A DNA stretch of 64,000 nt, taken from positions 1,043,501 to 1,107,500 of the forward strand of contig WPIO01000016.1 of the NCBI GenBank assembly GCA_009760855.2. The letters are read 5' to 3'. The notes beneath the pieces are model-generated. The model had not been told where the DNA came from and made no database searches. It saw only the letters and a list, made by a program, of their open reading frames with translations. Position 1 is the stretch's first letter, and every line of letters starts with the position of its first letter. The position numbers and the translations under genes are program-made. Of this stretch, positions 11,337 through 22,572 are shown piece after piece. Source of the stretch: Cristatella mucedo. Taxonomy: Eukaryota > Bryozoa > Phylactolaemata > Cristatellidae.

Positions 11337-11775
11337 AGTGAGGGAACATGACGCAGCAGCCTGCGAGTACTGGCCGGAGACCCTACGAGGGCTTAGACTG
11401 CCTAAGCAGCCGCAGGCTTACGAGTGGTGGCCGCCGATGACTCGGCAGTCCTGCCCAAATCCATGCATTGGCGGCATCCGTGGAGACATCCATCTACCAC
11501 CCACTAAGTGCCGCCGGCTGTCGGGCGGGCTCGGTAAGAACAATGGCTCGACAGTGCGAAAGCAGCGCATGCATGGAATATAAGGGCTGCCGAAGTAGTA
11601 CGAAGAGAGAGGGATAGGGCTAGATCCCTCGACGCCGGCAGCCGTCTCGAGTGTAGGCTGGGCGTGGCCGGCGCGTATTGCTGAATACAGTGTTTGCTGT
11701 TGGAGCCAGCAGCAGGCTTGCTGCTCGGTCGTGCTACCCAGCACGACCGAGCAGGTCGTGCGGAGGGCTATCACA
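11337..11775 (+). mobile_element. Solo LTR, family L1 copy 1
   Basis: This 439-bp segment aligns along its length with 51964-52396. It starts AGTGAGGGAACATGACG (first base changed from T compared with the other copy) and ends GGCTATCACA. A 5-bp duplication ACAAT lies directly outside both ends (11332-11336 and 11776-11780). A TATA-like GGAATATAAGGG is near 11575. No internal retroelement sequence is adjacent, so this is a solo LTR left by recombination between two LTRs. Orientation is chosen from the TATA-like word and the AATAAA-like word in the second copy. Confidence 0.85.
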
Positions 11776-11780
11776 ACAAT

Positions 11781-12356
11781 ACAAAATACACTCACGCAGG
11801 CTCGCGAAAATGCACACTTGCTAGTTCAGTCGCACAAACGTTGCTGCCTTATGATCTTGCTGAATTGACACTGCGACTCTTTGTTGTGTGCGCCTGCTGC
11901 TTCTCGGCCACTAATGTATGCCTCACCTGCAGCACGTGGTTGAGCAATTGACTCGGTGCAGCCTGTGATGTAAGCATTTGGCCCGCCGCAGATGGCTTTC
12001 CCTTATCTGTGGTGACTCTGCCCCCAGCTCGTATATGTACCCGCTGGGGGGAATAAAGATCGAGTCTCGTTCGCCGCTCGCGTTCGCCCACTCGTGTCTT
12101 CATGCTTCCGTGAGACTCCACTAGCGCTGCTGCCGCGGGAGACACATTAACGTAACATCTTTCCAAGCTTTTTTGCGTCATCTACTGATTCATGCTCATG
12201 GGCTATGTACATATCAAGGGTCACAGCTTAAAAAGACTCTATTCATGACGTGTTTTGTAAATGCTCGGAAGAAAAACTTTTTTCGACCCATAGGTATATT
12301 TTTACGGCAGTGCCACTCTTGATATATAAACTTTACGGACTGTCCACACAAACGGC
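11781..12356. other. Unassigned sequence
   Basis: No gene recognised. An AATAAA word at about 12051 has no exon to support it. Confidence 0.3.
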
Positions 12357-12361
12357 TAATA

Positions 12362-12452
12362 CTTATATCTATAGATACTTATATCTACAAACACTCTACA
12401 AATACTTATATCTACAGACACTTATATCTACAAATACTTATATCTACAGATA
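12362..12452. repeat. 16-bp tandem repeat
   Basis: Unit CTTATATCTACAGATA, seen at 12362, 12378, 12405, 12421 and 12437, with an 11-bp slip after the second unit. Confidence 0.9.
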
Positions 12453-12781
12453 CAGCCTGAAGGAGCTGCAGCAGCACGTGCGGAATCTAGACCTATTTAG
12501 ACCAGTATAAGGTACCCCAATTCAGAGAACGTGAAAGTCACGACCGGGATCGCTCGGTCGAGTTCCGCAGCAAACAAGCCTCTATCTTTTGCTGAGGGCC
12601 TGATGCCGGTAGACGTGAAGTGAGGCTCTTTTGCTGCTACACAAATTACGCTGTTGGGTTGGCTGACCTTTTACCTTTTTATGTGTCGCCAAAGAATTAC
12701 TTCCTGTACCACTAAAAGCAGGTTCACTTTTACTTGAGTAGCCCGGTAAACGGCGTCCCTTCATTCTCTTACTCTGATGTT

Positions 12782-12865
12782 CGTACCTTGACTGCTTCAC
12801 CTTGAATGCTGAGCTTGGACGACTGACCTTGAACGACTGACCTTGAAAGCTTGACCTTAAAACTT
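12782..12865 (-). repeat. 14-bp tandem repeat carrying TCAAGGTCA words
   Basis: Six 14-bp units start at 12782, 12796, 12810, 12824, 12838 and 12852. The best units read TGACCTTGAACGAC on the plus strand. Their complement contains TCAAGGTCA, the extended half-site bound by monomeric nuclear receptors (ERR/SF-1 class). The repeat also gives a short open frame on the minus strand (12582-12908), which I do not accept as a gene. Confidence 0.8.
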
Positions 12866-13308
12866 TTAGCACCGTAAGTATGACGTTAAACCAGCGATTA
12901 GCTACCAATAAAAGATAAGTGGTGTCGCCATTTATTATTATAACGTAGCGCCAACGATGCTAAAATGCAGACCGTTGGTGTCTCGTTCCTATAAATGTGG
13001 ATATTAATGACTTGCAAAAATAAAAAGTTGCATTGCTGGGGCAAGCACGACTAACACGAGGTGCCATTTGAGGGCGCTCGAAGCATGCCTGCGAGCTTTG
13101 CCTCTCGCACAGCCTAGCCAAGCTGAGAAGAGGACTCGCTTACTTGTGTAGCCAAGCTTGCAACGTTATCAATGCCAGGGCTAGTTCGGGGAGCCAGCCA
13201 GCCAGCCAACCAATGGCGTGAGGCGGAGGGACGACGGTACCGCCGACCGATCGAGCAAAAAGCGTAGCGAACAGCAACAGCAGACTGGCGTCAGCGCACG
13301 GCCGCAGC

Positions 13309-13503
13309 GCACGATGGCGCCGGAGGCTGAGCTTTGCAGGACGAGCACGGATGGCATGCCAACAGTCTGAGTCCCGGCCGCCCCGAGTCCGGCCTCTCGA
13401 GTCTCGCACGATGGCGCCGGAGGCTGAGCTTTGCAGGACGAGCACGGATGGCATGCCAACAGTCTTGAGTCCCGGCCGCCCCGAGTCCGGCCTCTCGAGT
13501 CTC
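13309..13503. repeat. 97-bp tandem duplication
   Basis: Two copies start with GCACGATGGCGCCGGAGG at 13309 and 13406. They differ by about one inserted T. The duplicated unit is CpG-rich. Confidence 0.92.
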
Positions 13504-13665
13504 GCTCTCGCCACCGCCGACTGCAGGAATGTCTCAGCACAGGATTAGCTAATGCGATGCGACTGCCGCCGAGGCTCAGACCGAGGCCAGTCGGTGACGA
13601 CGAAAACTTGATCACCGAAGCATCCTCGGAGGCAAGCCACGACGTAGGGGAGCCGAGGGCTTGCA

Positions 13666-13698
13666 GCTCACAGCAGCAGCAGCAGCTGACAGCAGCTG

Positions 13699-13742
<44 letters not shown>

Positions 13743-14135
13743 TAGGAGGTTAAGGGAAGAGGAGGAAGCAGAGCCGCTGCTGCTGTCAGCTGCTGCTGCT
13801 GCTGCTGTCAGCTGCTGCTGTCAGCTGCTGCTGTCAGCTGCTGCTGTCAGCCGCTGCTGCCGCTGCTGCTGTCAGCTGCTGCTGTCAGCTGCTGCTGTCA
13901 GCTGCTGCTGTCAGCTGCTGCCGCGGCTGCTGCTGTCAGCTGCTGCTGTCAGCTTCTGCTGCTGATGCCGCTGTCAGCTGCTGCTGTCAGCTGCTGCTGT
14001 CAGCTGCTGCTGTCAGCTGCTGCTGTCAGCTGCTGCTGTCAGCTGCTGCCGCGGCTGCTGCTGTCAGCTGCTGCTGTCAGCTGCTGATGCCACTGCTGCT
14101 GATGCTGCTGCTGTCAGCTGCTGCCGCGGCTGCTG
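13666..14135. repeat. CAG tract followed by CTG/13-bp minisatellite (inverted repeat)
   Basis: CAG repeats with CAGCTGACAG interruptions run from 13666 to 13742. After a spacer of about 30 bp, the complementary array runs to about 14135, with unit GCTGCTGCTGTCA (13 bp) and GCCGCGGC variants. The two arms can pair. On the minus strand the array overlaps the end of the LRAT frame: its last codons and stop lie inside the repeat, and the rest would be 3' UTR. Confidence 0.9.
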
Positions 14136-15157
14136 CTGCTTCGATACTGCTCCTTCAGCCCGATGCCGAACGCGGCAATGCTGGCGCCGCCTAGGCGCCC
14201 GAGCACGCCGCCCAAGAAGCTGCCGAGCACGGCGCCGAGCAGCGGCGCGGGCACGAGCAGCTGGCCCACCACGGCGCCGCACGTGCTGCACACGAGCGAC
14301 AGAACGGCCGACGTGATGGCCTTGTCCTTGGCGTTGTCGTAGTCGAAGCGGCTCAGCGTGCCGTCGCCGAGCCGCCGCTTCATGTCGATTATCCGGTAGG
14401 CCAGGTAGGCGGCCTCGGCGGGCGCGGCCAGGCCGGCCGTGGCGGCCGCGGTCGAGGCGACGGCCGGCAGCGACGCTTCAGCCGTGTGCCGGGCGAGCCG
14501 GGCGCCGCCCTCGAGCACGACCGTCTCGATCACCGAGGCGACGCTGTAGCAGGCGTAGCGGGCGACCTTGAACAGCAGGTGGAAGCCGAAGTGCGGCAGC
14601 TCGTCGACGAGCGAGCCGACCACCTTGTGGCCGAGCGGCATGCAGTCGTACTGGTCGCAGCGTGGCAGCCCCGTCAATGCCCAGCGCACGAAGTGCTCGC
14701 AGTTGTTGTACGTCATGCCGTAGCTGCACTCGCCGAGGCGCCGGCGGGCGCGCGCCACAGCCGCCTCGGCGGTGGCGACGGCGCAGCCGCCTGAGCTGCG
14801 GCAACGCTCCGACGACGCAGCCGAAGCAGACGCGGTGGCGGCGTAGAGCGGGTCGTCGACGACGTACAGACGCAGCGGGATGTCGAGCAGGTCGCAGTCG
14901 TCGTGGTGCACCGTGTTCTCCACCACCTCGCCGAACACCTTCTTGACCGTCTCGATGTAGCGCCACGCGGTGCCGTTGTAGTGGATCACCTTGGCGCGGT
15001 CGCGCGCCGGCGACACCTCACTGACCAGGAAGTGGTGGAACAGACAGACGCCGAGCAGCGAGCGCTGCACAGCGTAGTGCTGCCCGATGCTCACGATGCT
15101 CCAGAACTCCTCTCGCGACCTGATCCGGCGGCTGTGCTTCGGTCGTAACTGTGTATC
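14114..15157 (-). CDS. LRAT-domain protein, terminal exon (347 codons)
   Basis: LRAT-family enzymes are thiol acyltransferases/phospholipases of the NlpC/P60 fold, using a Cys and two His, usually at membranes. Counted from the exon start, the visible signature is VSIGQHYAV (22-30), LFHHFLV (39-45, first His), KVIHYNG (56-62, second His) and NNCEHFVRWALTG (151-163, catalytic Cys 153). The C-terminus (about 190-330) has hydrophobic stretches and a Gly-x3-Gly-rich segment (GAVLGSFLGGVLGRLGG), suggesting membrane insertion. The exon begins after a good acceptor (TCTCTCGCCTTTCAG) at 15157 in phase 0. The GTG at 15094 is inside the exon, not the start. Upstream exons are not found. The linker at 105-140 is Ala/Ser-rich compared with compact family members. 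The stop lies in a CAG repeat. Substrate is unknown. Confidence 0.85.
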   Translation of the reverse strand, partial: DTQLRPKHSRRIRSREEFWSIVSIGQHYAVQRSLLGVCLFHHFLVSEVSPARDRAKVIHYNGTAWRYIETVKKVFGEVVENTVHHDDCDLLDIPLRLYVVDDPLYAATASASAASSERCRSSGGCAVATAEAAVARARRRLGECSYGMTYNNCEHFVRWALTGLPRCDQYDCMPLGHKVVGSLVDELPHFGFHLLFKVARYACYSVASVIETVVLEGGARLARHTAEASLPAVASTAAATAGLAAPAEAAYLAYRIIDMKRRLGDGTLSRFDYDNAKDKAITSAVLSLVCSTCGAVVGQLLVPAPLLGAVLGSFLGGVLGRLGGASIAAFGIGLKEQYRSSSSRGSS

Positions 15158-16170
15158 CTGAAAGGCGAGAGAGATAGTTGGGCAAGGGATGTCATCGTCG
15201 CACCGTTTGCCAACTGCACACCGTTACCGCATCGTCGACGTCAGATGCATCATCATCGTTCTTATTATAACTTTCACTATGATCAGACCCCCCAGCTCAT
15301 CTCCAACGGGACACGACGCTTGGCAGCTAGACACGAGAGACCAGTCTGACACCGTCATTATCGAACATGCAAAGAGAGGTTGGAGGGACACTAAGCCAAA
15401 CGGCAACTGTGGATCAAAGCCCTGCTTTCGGGCCGTACACTTAAGCAGGTCTGGCCTCCCATTCAAACGCCATGCTTTAAACGTCAGGCCGTACACTTAA
15501 GCAGGTCTGGCCTCCCATTCAAACGGAATACTTCAAACGTCAGCACTGATCTGAAAATGTTATCCTTGTCATTATTTCCACAAGCCCACAGCCCTTCCAC
15601 TCATTTTGATCGGCACTTGGATCTCTGCTGGCATCTCCAATGGAACATGACGCTTGGCAGCTAGACACTAGAGATCTGACTTGTTTGACGTCGTCGGTAT
15701 GTGCAGGTTCAGTTCTGCAGATTTGCAAAGCACGAAAAGAACCAGCCAGGCCGTCAGGCCATATACTTAAGCAGGTCTGGCCTCCAATCAAACGTCATAT
15801 GTCAAACGTCAGCACTGTGGTCTGACATTGTATCCTTGCTGCTTCACCATTTCTCAGAACCCCACAGCCCTTCCACTCATCTTGATCGGCTTTAGGTGCA
15901 CTACTTATCTACAGCTTCAAAAACAAAAGGCTGCAATCACTCTTGGCCTGAGCAAGCACTTAGGCCACGCCAATGTCAGATTGCATCCATGTCAGGCCAC
16001 AAGCACGGCAGGCTACATTAACTGCCACGGCGTTATAACTTCGGCGTCTCCCAAATTACTCCCACCGGTCGTGAGAAGGGATCTCACCTCGATATAGAAA
16101 ACATCGAACCCGTGGGCTAATTGAGGTAGCTCGGTCTCTTAAATTTAAGAGAAACTGGCAAACGAGTCTT
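15158..16170 (-). other. Intron or upstream region of the LRAT gene
   Basis: Follows the acceptor of the LRAT exon on the minus strand. It contains the direct duplication at 15290-15890. No further exon is recognised, so the first coding exon(s) probably lie beyond the LINE copies or outside the window. Confidence 0.45.
15290..15890. repeat. Imperfect direct duplication, unit about 260-340 bp
   Basis: CGACGCTTGGCAGCTAGACA at 15313 recurs as TGACGCTTGGCAGCTAGACA at 15647. TTAAGCAGGTCTGGCCTCC occurs at 15441, 15497 and 15768. CCACAGCCCTTCCACTCAT occurs at 15587 and 15863. Within unit 1 a shorter 56-bp piece is also doubled. The order of shared words is the same in both units. Confidence 0.85.
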
Positions 16171-16171
16171 G

Positions 16172-18478
16172 CCATGTAACGTAATGTATCTAGGTCAGTA
16201 ACTCCACAAAGACTAATTGCGAGTTATACGGGAGAGTTTGCTATAGCACCACAAAAGCTTGAGCGGCTTTCGGTACGCATTCGGTAGCCAACTGACTTCT
16301 TCATCTCACGAAACAGGAAGTGAGAGAAGCATTGCTGAGTCTGGAGGACAGTCGAGGAAGTGACGTAGCATTGAAGTGTAGCAGCTCATTGGGGGATGGA
16401 AAGGATGCACCACAGTCGGCCGCAGAAGAGTATAAGTCGTGATGGAAGAATTGTGAAAGTGAGTTCTATTCTAGGACCTTTAGTGCAAAAGCTACTGTCT
16501 CCAACGCCTGGCCTGTACGCGTAGGAATGGAATAGCTAACGTACTTCGCAGTAAGGCTTAAACTAGTCCAGCAGTTCAGCTAGGTACGAGTGAGCCAAGC
16601 CACGGCGGGCATTGTGGGTCAGTGTAAGAATTTTGCTCTGTATCCGCTGATCGACCGAGACCCATCGCAGCTCCTTCAGCAAAGGAGACACGTGGCTGAA
16701 CTTGTTTTTTACTAGCCTTGCAACCATATTCACGACTAGCTGCAGAGGCACTGCTTTTTTCGGTAGTCCGGCTAAAACGGAATTGCTGAGGTCCAGCCGA
16801 GACAGAACCAGAAAGCTAGGTACATTTCTTGCAAGCCACCATGGAAGACAGCCCATAATCTTTACTTAGAGATCCGATGTGATGGCTAGTTGTAGAGCCA
16901 GTCTTCTTAATTAAGCTTTTTAAACTAAAGTGGTTATAAAAGAAGACCTAAATTCAGAGCAGGCGGTGCCGGCAGCCGAACAACAGCATCACCAATTAGA
17001 AGAGCAAAGCATCCTAGCCCAGCTGAACGCTTGGGAGTTCCTTCCTATGAGGAGCTTACTTTTATTTATTGTATTTATTTATTTAAGGGAATCGGCCGAC
17101 ATCCAGGATCGAATGTCTGTAAGGCAAGCACACAGCTGGGTATCGTCAGCATAGAGGTGATAGAATTTTGGCACCGAATCCCTTTTCCTAGAGGCTCGAT
17201 TTAAATGGAGAACAGCAAAGGTCCGACAATAGGCTCATGTGAAACTTCGCTAGTTACTTAAAAAACATACAATTCATTTGTGCAGCACCCTCTGAGAACT
17301 GGATCTCAATTAATCCGTTTTGCGTATGCCACAGGGCTCGAACCCACGACCTCGGCCAGACCTTGGACGGGGCGAGCACCTTTAACCGCTGGGTCAAACC
17401 AGCATGGCACTTTTCTGATGGATGTGACTTGACCACAAAACTACACGGATTGACCGCGACTACACAAGTATGATTTGAACCATGCCAGTGCTTCGTCTGC
17501 CAGGCCGATCGTTGTTCTCAATTGTCCAAGTCAGATATCGTGATCAATAATGTTGAACGAAGTTGAGAGATCAAGCAAGGCCAGGGCCAGTAGCAGTACC
17601 ACTGCTTCCTCATTGCTGCTGCTTAGGATGCCGCTGGTTGGTACACGGGAGCAGAAAAAGCTTATATCAGACTGAGAGGTTCCAGCAAACTATGGTCCGC
17701 CCAGTCTCCCTTCCGTTTTTGTCCTAGATACTCAAGTTTTTCTCAAAAGCAGCTTATAAAACATTATAAAAATGAATGATCAGAAGAAGTTCAGTATGTA
17801 TGACAGGTCGAATGACGGCCGATTCGAAGGACTTTGGAATAACCCCATTATCCATTGAAGCATTGAAAAACCTGAGTTGTGACAGGACTAGGTTTGTCTG
17901 CCAATGAAGACCAGTGAGGGGAGGGTACATAATCTTCAGGAGACGACCTCTTTCTACCAGACTTTATTAAGGCAGCTACTTCGTTTACAGGAACTTTGGA
18001 AAAATTCTTAGGAAAGGTCGAAGGCTGGGACTCAACACTAGCTTTAGCTGGAGGTGGCTCTGTGGAGGCATGAATGTGTGCAAACTTTTCAAGGAAGACT
18101 GAAAACGTATCGGCCGAACGCTAATAACCGGGGATTGTCGCCTCTCAAGTTGCTTATAACGGCATTTCTAAGCTTCCGGGTGTATACATGGATGACCTCT
18201 ATGGAACTTGCTAGATCATCGTCGATCAGACTTCTTGTGGGGGCGTTCAAGCCTGCACTCTTCACAGCACGGCAGATCAAGAAGACCATAGTCGAAAATG
18301 GATTGTTTTAAATTCCCAGCATCAATGCTTTGAAGTTGCATCGCTGGACAAACTCGATATCACACGGCACATACCACGGAACATGAAGAGTAGACAAAGA
18401 GATTGAGCTATGATCCGAGAGAGTAAGCGGGCACATAAGGTCAGTGGAGCTGCCATCCTTTGTGATCACAAGACACTA
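16172..18478 (-). mobile_element. LINE A copy, decayed, 5'-truncated
   Basis: On the minus strand it carries the 3' end (ATTAC-type tail at 16172-16182), then the RT C-terminal region (frame 16563-16856) and further RT and endonuclease-like sequence up to about 18478. There it matches 20700-20850 of the longer copy (AATGATCTGAGAGGGTCAGT-like words). Many stops and indels. A SINE S2 is inserted at 17255-17432. No functional frame remains. Confidence 0.85.
17255..17432 (-). mobile_element. SINE S2 inserted in LINE A
   Basis: Flanks on both sides continue the LINE A sequence as in the copy at 18768. The insert reads on the minus strand as a tRNA-like head with GGGCTCGAACC-type complement, then a tail with GAGATCCAGTTCTCAGAGGG. 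This dates S2 activity after this LINE A insertion. Confidence 0.8.
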
Positions 18479-18716
18479 TACAAATGAATAAAATTAATTT
18501 ATATATTTATGCTAATCTTTTTGTAATGCCTGGTCACACTTTGGCAAAATGTATCACTGTCCTAGACAGGATTGCTATAGACAGCCATTACAAAACAAAG
18601 GACATGAATGTTGCTGGGATTTACATTCGTTAGAAATGGCTGACCAAAGCTGTCGTTCACTGTCTGTCTTTGGGTCTGAGCTACAAAATGCTAATCTCAC
18701 ATCACACCCACAGGTA

Positions 18717-18757
18717 GCTACTTCTTAGTCTCTTGTAAGAAGTGTGTATCTCTCTCT
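18717..18757 (+). repeat. Left direct repeat flanking LINE A
   Basis: 41 bp beginning GCTACTTCTTAGTCTCTTG. It matches 22010-22050 with two differences. It lies just outside the 3' tail of the LINE A copy and is a candidate target-site duplication. Confidence 0.8.
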
Positions 18758-18850
18758 ACATACGTCTGTAATGTAATGTATCTCCGTCTGCAACTCCACA
18801 AAGACTATGTGGGTGTTACGCAGGAGAGTTTTGTATAGCGCACTCACAGC

Positions 18851-21395
18851 CTAAGCGGCTTCCGGTACAAGCATTCGGTAGCCAACAGACTTCGTCTCAC
18901 GCAACAAAGAGAAAGTGGGAAGCATAGCAGAGTCAGGAGAGTAGTTGAGGTAGTGAGTGGCATAGAAGTAGCAGTTCAGGACCGCTGAAAAAGATGTGCC
19001 ATAGTCGGCAGTTGGAGAGTAGATGTCGTTGCGTAAGAATTGTAGAAGCGAGTTCCACAGTCTAGGACCTGCAGAGCTAAAGCTTCTGTCGCCAACTGTC
19101 TTTAAGCGGAGGAATGGGACAGCTAATTTATTGTCCACACAGGACCTGAGGGCGCGAACAGGCTGAAACTGATGCAGCAGTTCAGCTAGGTATGAAGGAG
19201 CCAAGCCGTGGCCGGCCTTGTGGGTCAGCGTAAGAACTTTGCTCAACTGTATCCTTTGCTCAACTGGCAACCATCCTAGCTCTTCCAGCAAAGGTGACAC
19301 GTGCTCAAACCGCTGGGACTTGAAGACCAGCCTTGCAGCCATATTCATAGTCCGCTGTAGTGGCATAATAGCTTTCTTTGGTAGCCCAGCCAAAAGGAAA
19401 TTACAATAATCAAGCCAAGACAGAACTAAAGAGCTAGTTAAATTTTTTACAAGCCACTGTGAGAGACAGCTTCTAATCTTGGATAGGGATCGGATGTGAT
19501 GGCTAGCTGTAGAGGCAGTCTTCTGAATGAAGCTTTTGAAATTGAGGCAGCTGTCGAACACGACACCTAGATTACGAGCACGTGGTGAAGGTCGCACAAT
19601 AGCATCACCTATTAGAACAGCAAAGCCTTTTAATCCAGCCACACGCTTAGGGTGTCCTACGAGAAGCAGTTCGGTTGTATCGTCATTTAATTTCAGGAAG
19701 TTTTCCGACATCCAGGATCGAATATCGGCAAGGCAAGCATTCAGTTTCTCAGTTGCTGCAGCAGATTCCGACGGTTTAAATGACAAATACAACTGAGTAT
19801 CGTCAGCATAGAAAAGATATCCTATTCCATGGACCTTAATCACTTTTCCCAGAGGTTGCGTATAAACGGAGAACAGCAAGGGACCGAGTACAGACCTTTG
19901 AGGGACTCCACAGGTGACCCTTCTCATGTCTGAGACCTGACCCCCCACACGACACGGATTGAACACGATCAGACAAGTATGATTTAAACCACGCCAGTGC
20001 TTCGTCTGCCAGACCGATCGTTGTTCTCAATCGTTCAAGCAGAGCTTCGTGATCAATGGTGTCGAAGGCAGCAGACAGATCTAGCAGAGCTGAGGCAGTG
20101 ACATTCCGTCGTCGTTGCCACGTAAAATGTCATTGTTAACACAGAGGAGAGCAGTTTCAGTAGAGTGCTGCCTCTTGAAACCTGATTGAAATGTTTCTGA
20201 CATTCTATTATTTTCAATATGTTCAACTAGCTGCTTAGCAACAATTTTTTCAAGAATCTTTGATAAGAACGGAAGAAGGGAAACTGGACGATAGTTTGCT
20301 AGGACCTCTTGGTCTAATCCAGGCTTTTTAAGAATAGGTCTAACGATTGCCGATTTGAAGGACTTGGGGACGACCCCTTTTCCCAAAGAAGCATTAAAAA
20401 TTTTGGTTATGGCAGGGCTAAGTTGGTCTGCTATTGAAGACCACACAGATGAAGGTATAGGGTCTTCAGGCTAGCCTGCGTTTAACCGATGCATCTTAAG
20501 GAGTTTTTTGTAAATTGAAAGGGATCTCGACGACTTTGAACACGGATAGAGCGAACGGGAGCATGCTTGTCAAGAGCACTCCTGAGTGTCATGTTCATCG
20601 CATCAGTGAGGGTATCGAGGCTGCCGGTCGAGTCTGAATGCAGATCAAGAAGACCTGCATCACAAACAGATTTCAAAAACTTGTCCATGTCAATGCTTTG
20701 TAAGTTATGTCGTTTGGCAAATTCGACATTGCCCTGTACGTACGAGGGAGCAGGAACAGTAAACGAGACCGAACAATGATCTGAGAGGGTCAGTGGGCAC
20801 ACCACAAAGTCAGTGGGGAGGACATCCTTAGTGATCACGAGATCTAGAATGTGGCCACCGACGTGGGTGCTATGATTAACGTGTTGGGCCAAACCAAAAT
20901 TCTCCCGACAGTCAAGAAATTAGCAGACCTGACTGTTGCTAGGGTTGTCAACGTGAATATTGAAGTCTCCTACAATCAGTAACGGCTTGTCACACACAAA
21001 TATTTTAGCGCGGAACTCTGAAAACTCCTCTATAAACAAGTTTAGACAGCCAGAAGGAGGCCGGTATATCACAACGGTGAGAGGCATTGTCTTTGATGAA
21101 GACCTGATAGCAACCGATTCAAACGATGACCCATGCGAGAAACTGCACATTGTATAGCCAAACGATTCGCGAACAACAATTGCAACCCCGCCACCAACCT
21201 TGTCAGAACGCATGGACTGATAGAATGAGAACCCGGGTGGGGTGGTCTCGGAAAAACAGCTACTGGAACAAGGCGTCATCCAGGTTTCGGTAAGCAGAAA
21301 TGCATCTAGCTTCTCCTGGACCACCTGATCGCGGATAAGTAACCCCTTGGTTTTTAGCGAGCGGACATTTAGTAGGCGGAATTTAAGAGGCTGTC
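18851..21395 (-). pseudogene. LINE A endonuclease-reverse transcriptase, broken
   Basis: Pieces in N-to-C order. 20920-21395: FRLLNVRSL, LLTETWMTP, VVIYRPPSG and LIVGDFNIHVD, typical of APE-like endonuclease. 20482-20892: HILDLVITKD and LTLSDHCSV, the end of the endonuclease with its catalytic His. 20081-20446: ANYRPVSLLPFLSKILEK and FQSGFKRQHSTETALL, the early RT blocks. 18851-19966: [16 protein letters not shown], then FYADDTQLYLSF with the catalytic Asp pair, then the C-terminal WNSLLQF. Frameshifts or stops separate the pieces, and the usual GVPQGSVLGP block has Arg for Gly. Inactive by sequence. Confidence 0.88.
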
Positions 21396-21864
21396 CAACA
21401 ATTGGGCGACGGCGATGAAGTGGCTTGTGTTCTCTACCGTTTTCGTCCGGCCCGGCAGACGCTGGCTCTTCGAATTTGAATTGGACCTTGGTAACGCCGT
21501 CGGACGACGTTTCACAACGTGCTGGGCTACGGCGGGTGGGCTACTACCACAACAAGTACTATTCAGCGCTTTAAACTTACGAGTCGGAGGTTTGATAGCC
21601 GAGCTGTTGATAGGGCGACCGCAGGATGCAGGAAGGTTCTCACTGACCCGCCGGAGAAGGCCGGCCGGTAGGTATCGACTAATGGCGATATCGCATCTTA
21701 TGCTAAGCAGGTCCTGTTTTGTGTAGCATATCCGAGGACAGTTCATAAATAGTCACAGCGAAGATAGCAGCGGAATACCCGAAGGTATTACGGAAAAATC
21801 AAGTAAAGGTCCACACCACGCTAGGAGTCGCCCGAGGCCGCTCTTTAGAGCGGGGAGGAATCTG

Positions 21865-21985
<121 letters not shown>

Positions 21986-22009
21986 CCATTATCTCTCCTC
22001 TCTCTCCTG

Positions 22010-22050
22010 GCTACTTCTTAGTCTCTTGCAGGAAGTGTGTATCTCTCTCT
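22010..22050 (+). repeat. Right direct repeat flanking LINE A
   Basis: Matches 18717-18757 with two differences. See the left repeat. Confidence 0.8.
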
Positions 22051-22057
22051 GTCTCTC

Positions 22058-22380
<323 letters not shown>

Positions 22381-22572
22381 TCCTCTCTGCATCTCGCTGT
22401 GCTTGCCCTATGTAACACAAATGCTAGTTCTCCTGACCTGCTGAGTATCATGCAGGACGGAAAGGAAAGACCTCACGTACTGTGGAGCTGCTGCATGCCC
22501 GGGTAATCTATGATAACGGGCCAGCCAATCAGATGCTGACCGATTGCTTCTTTTTGCTGCAATGTTGCCTGC

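Noticed and set aside
11418-11795. 125-codon minus frame
   Set aside because: Lies inside the solo LTR on the antisense strand and has no motif.
12582-12908. 108-codon minus frame with repeated FKV words
   Set aside because: Largely the product of the 14-bp tandem repeat.
14478-14966. 162-codon Arg/Ala-rich frame opposite in phase to the LRAT exon, and plus-strand frames at 14486-15148
   Set aside because: Shadows of the GC-rich LRAT coding frame. They carry no domain, whereas the LRAT frame has the full NCEHF signature.
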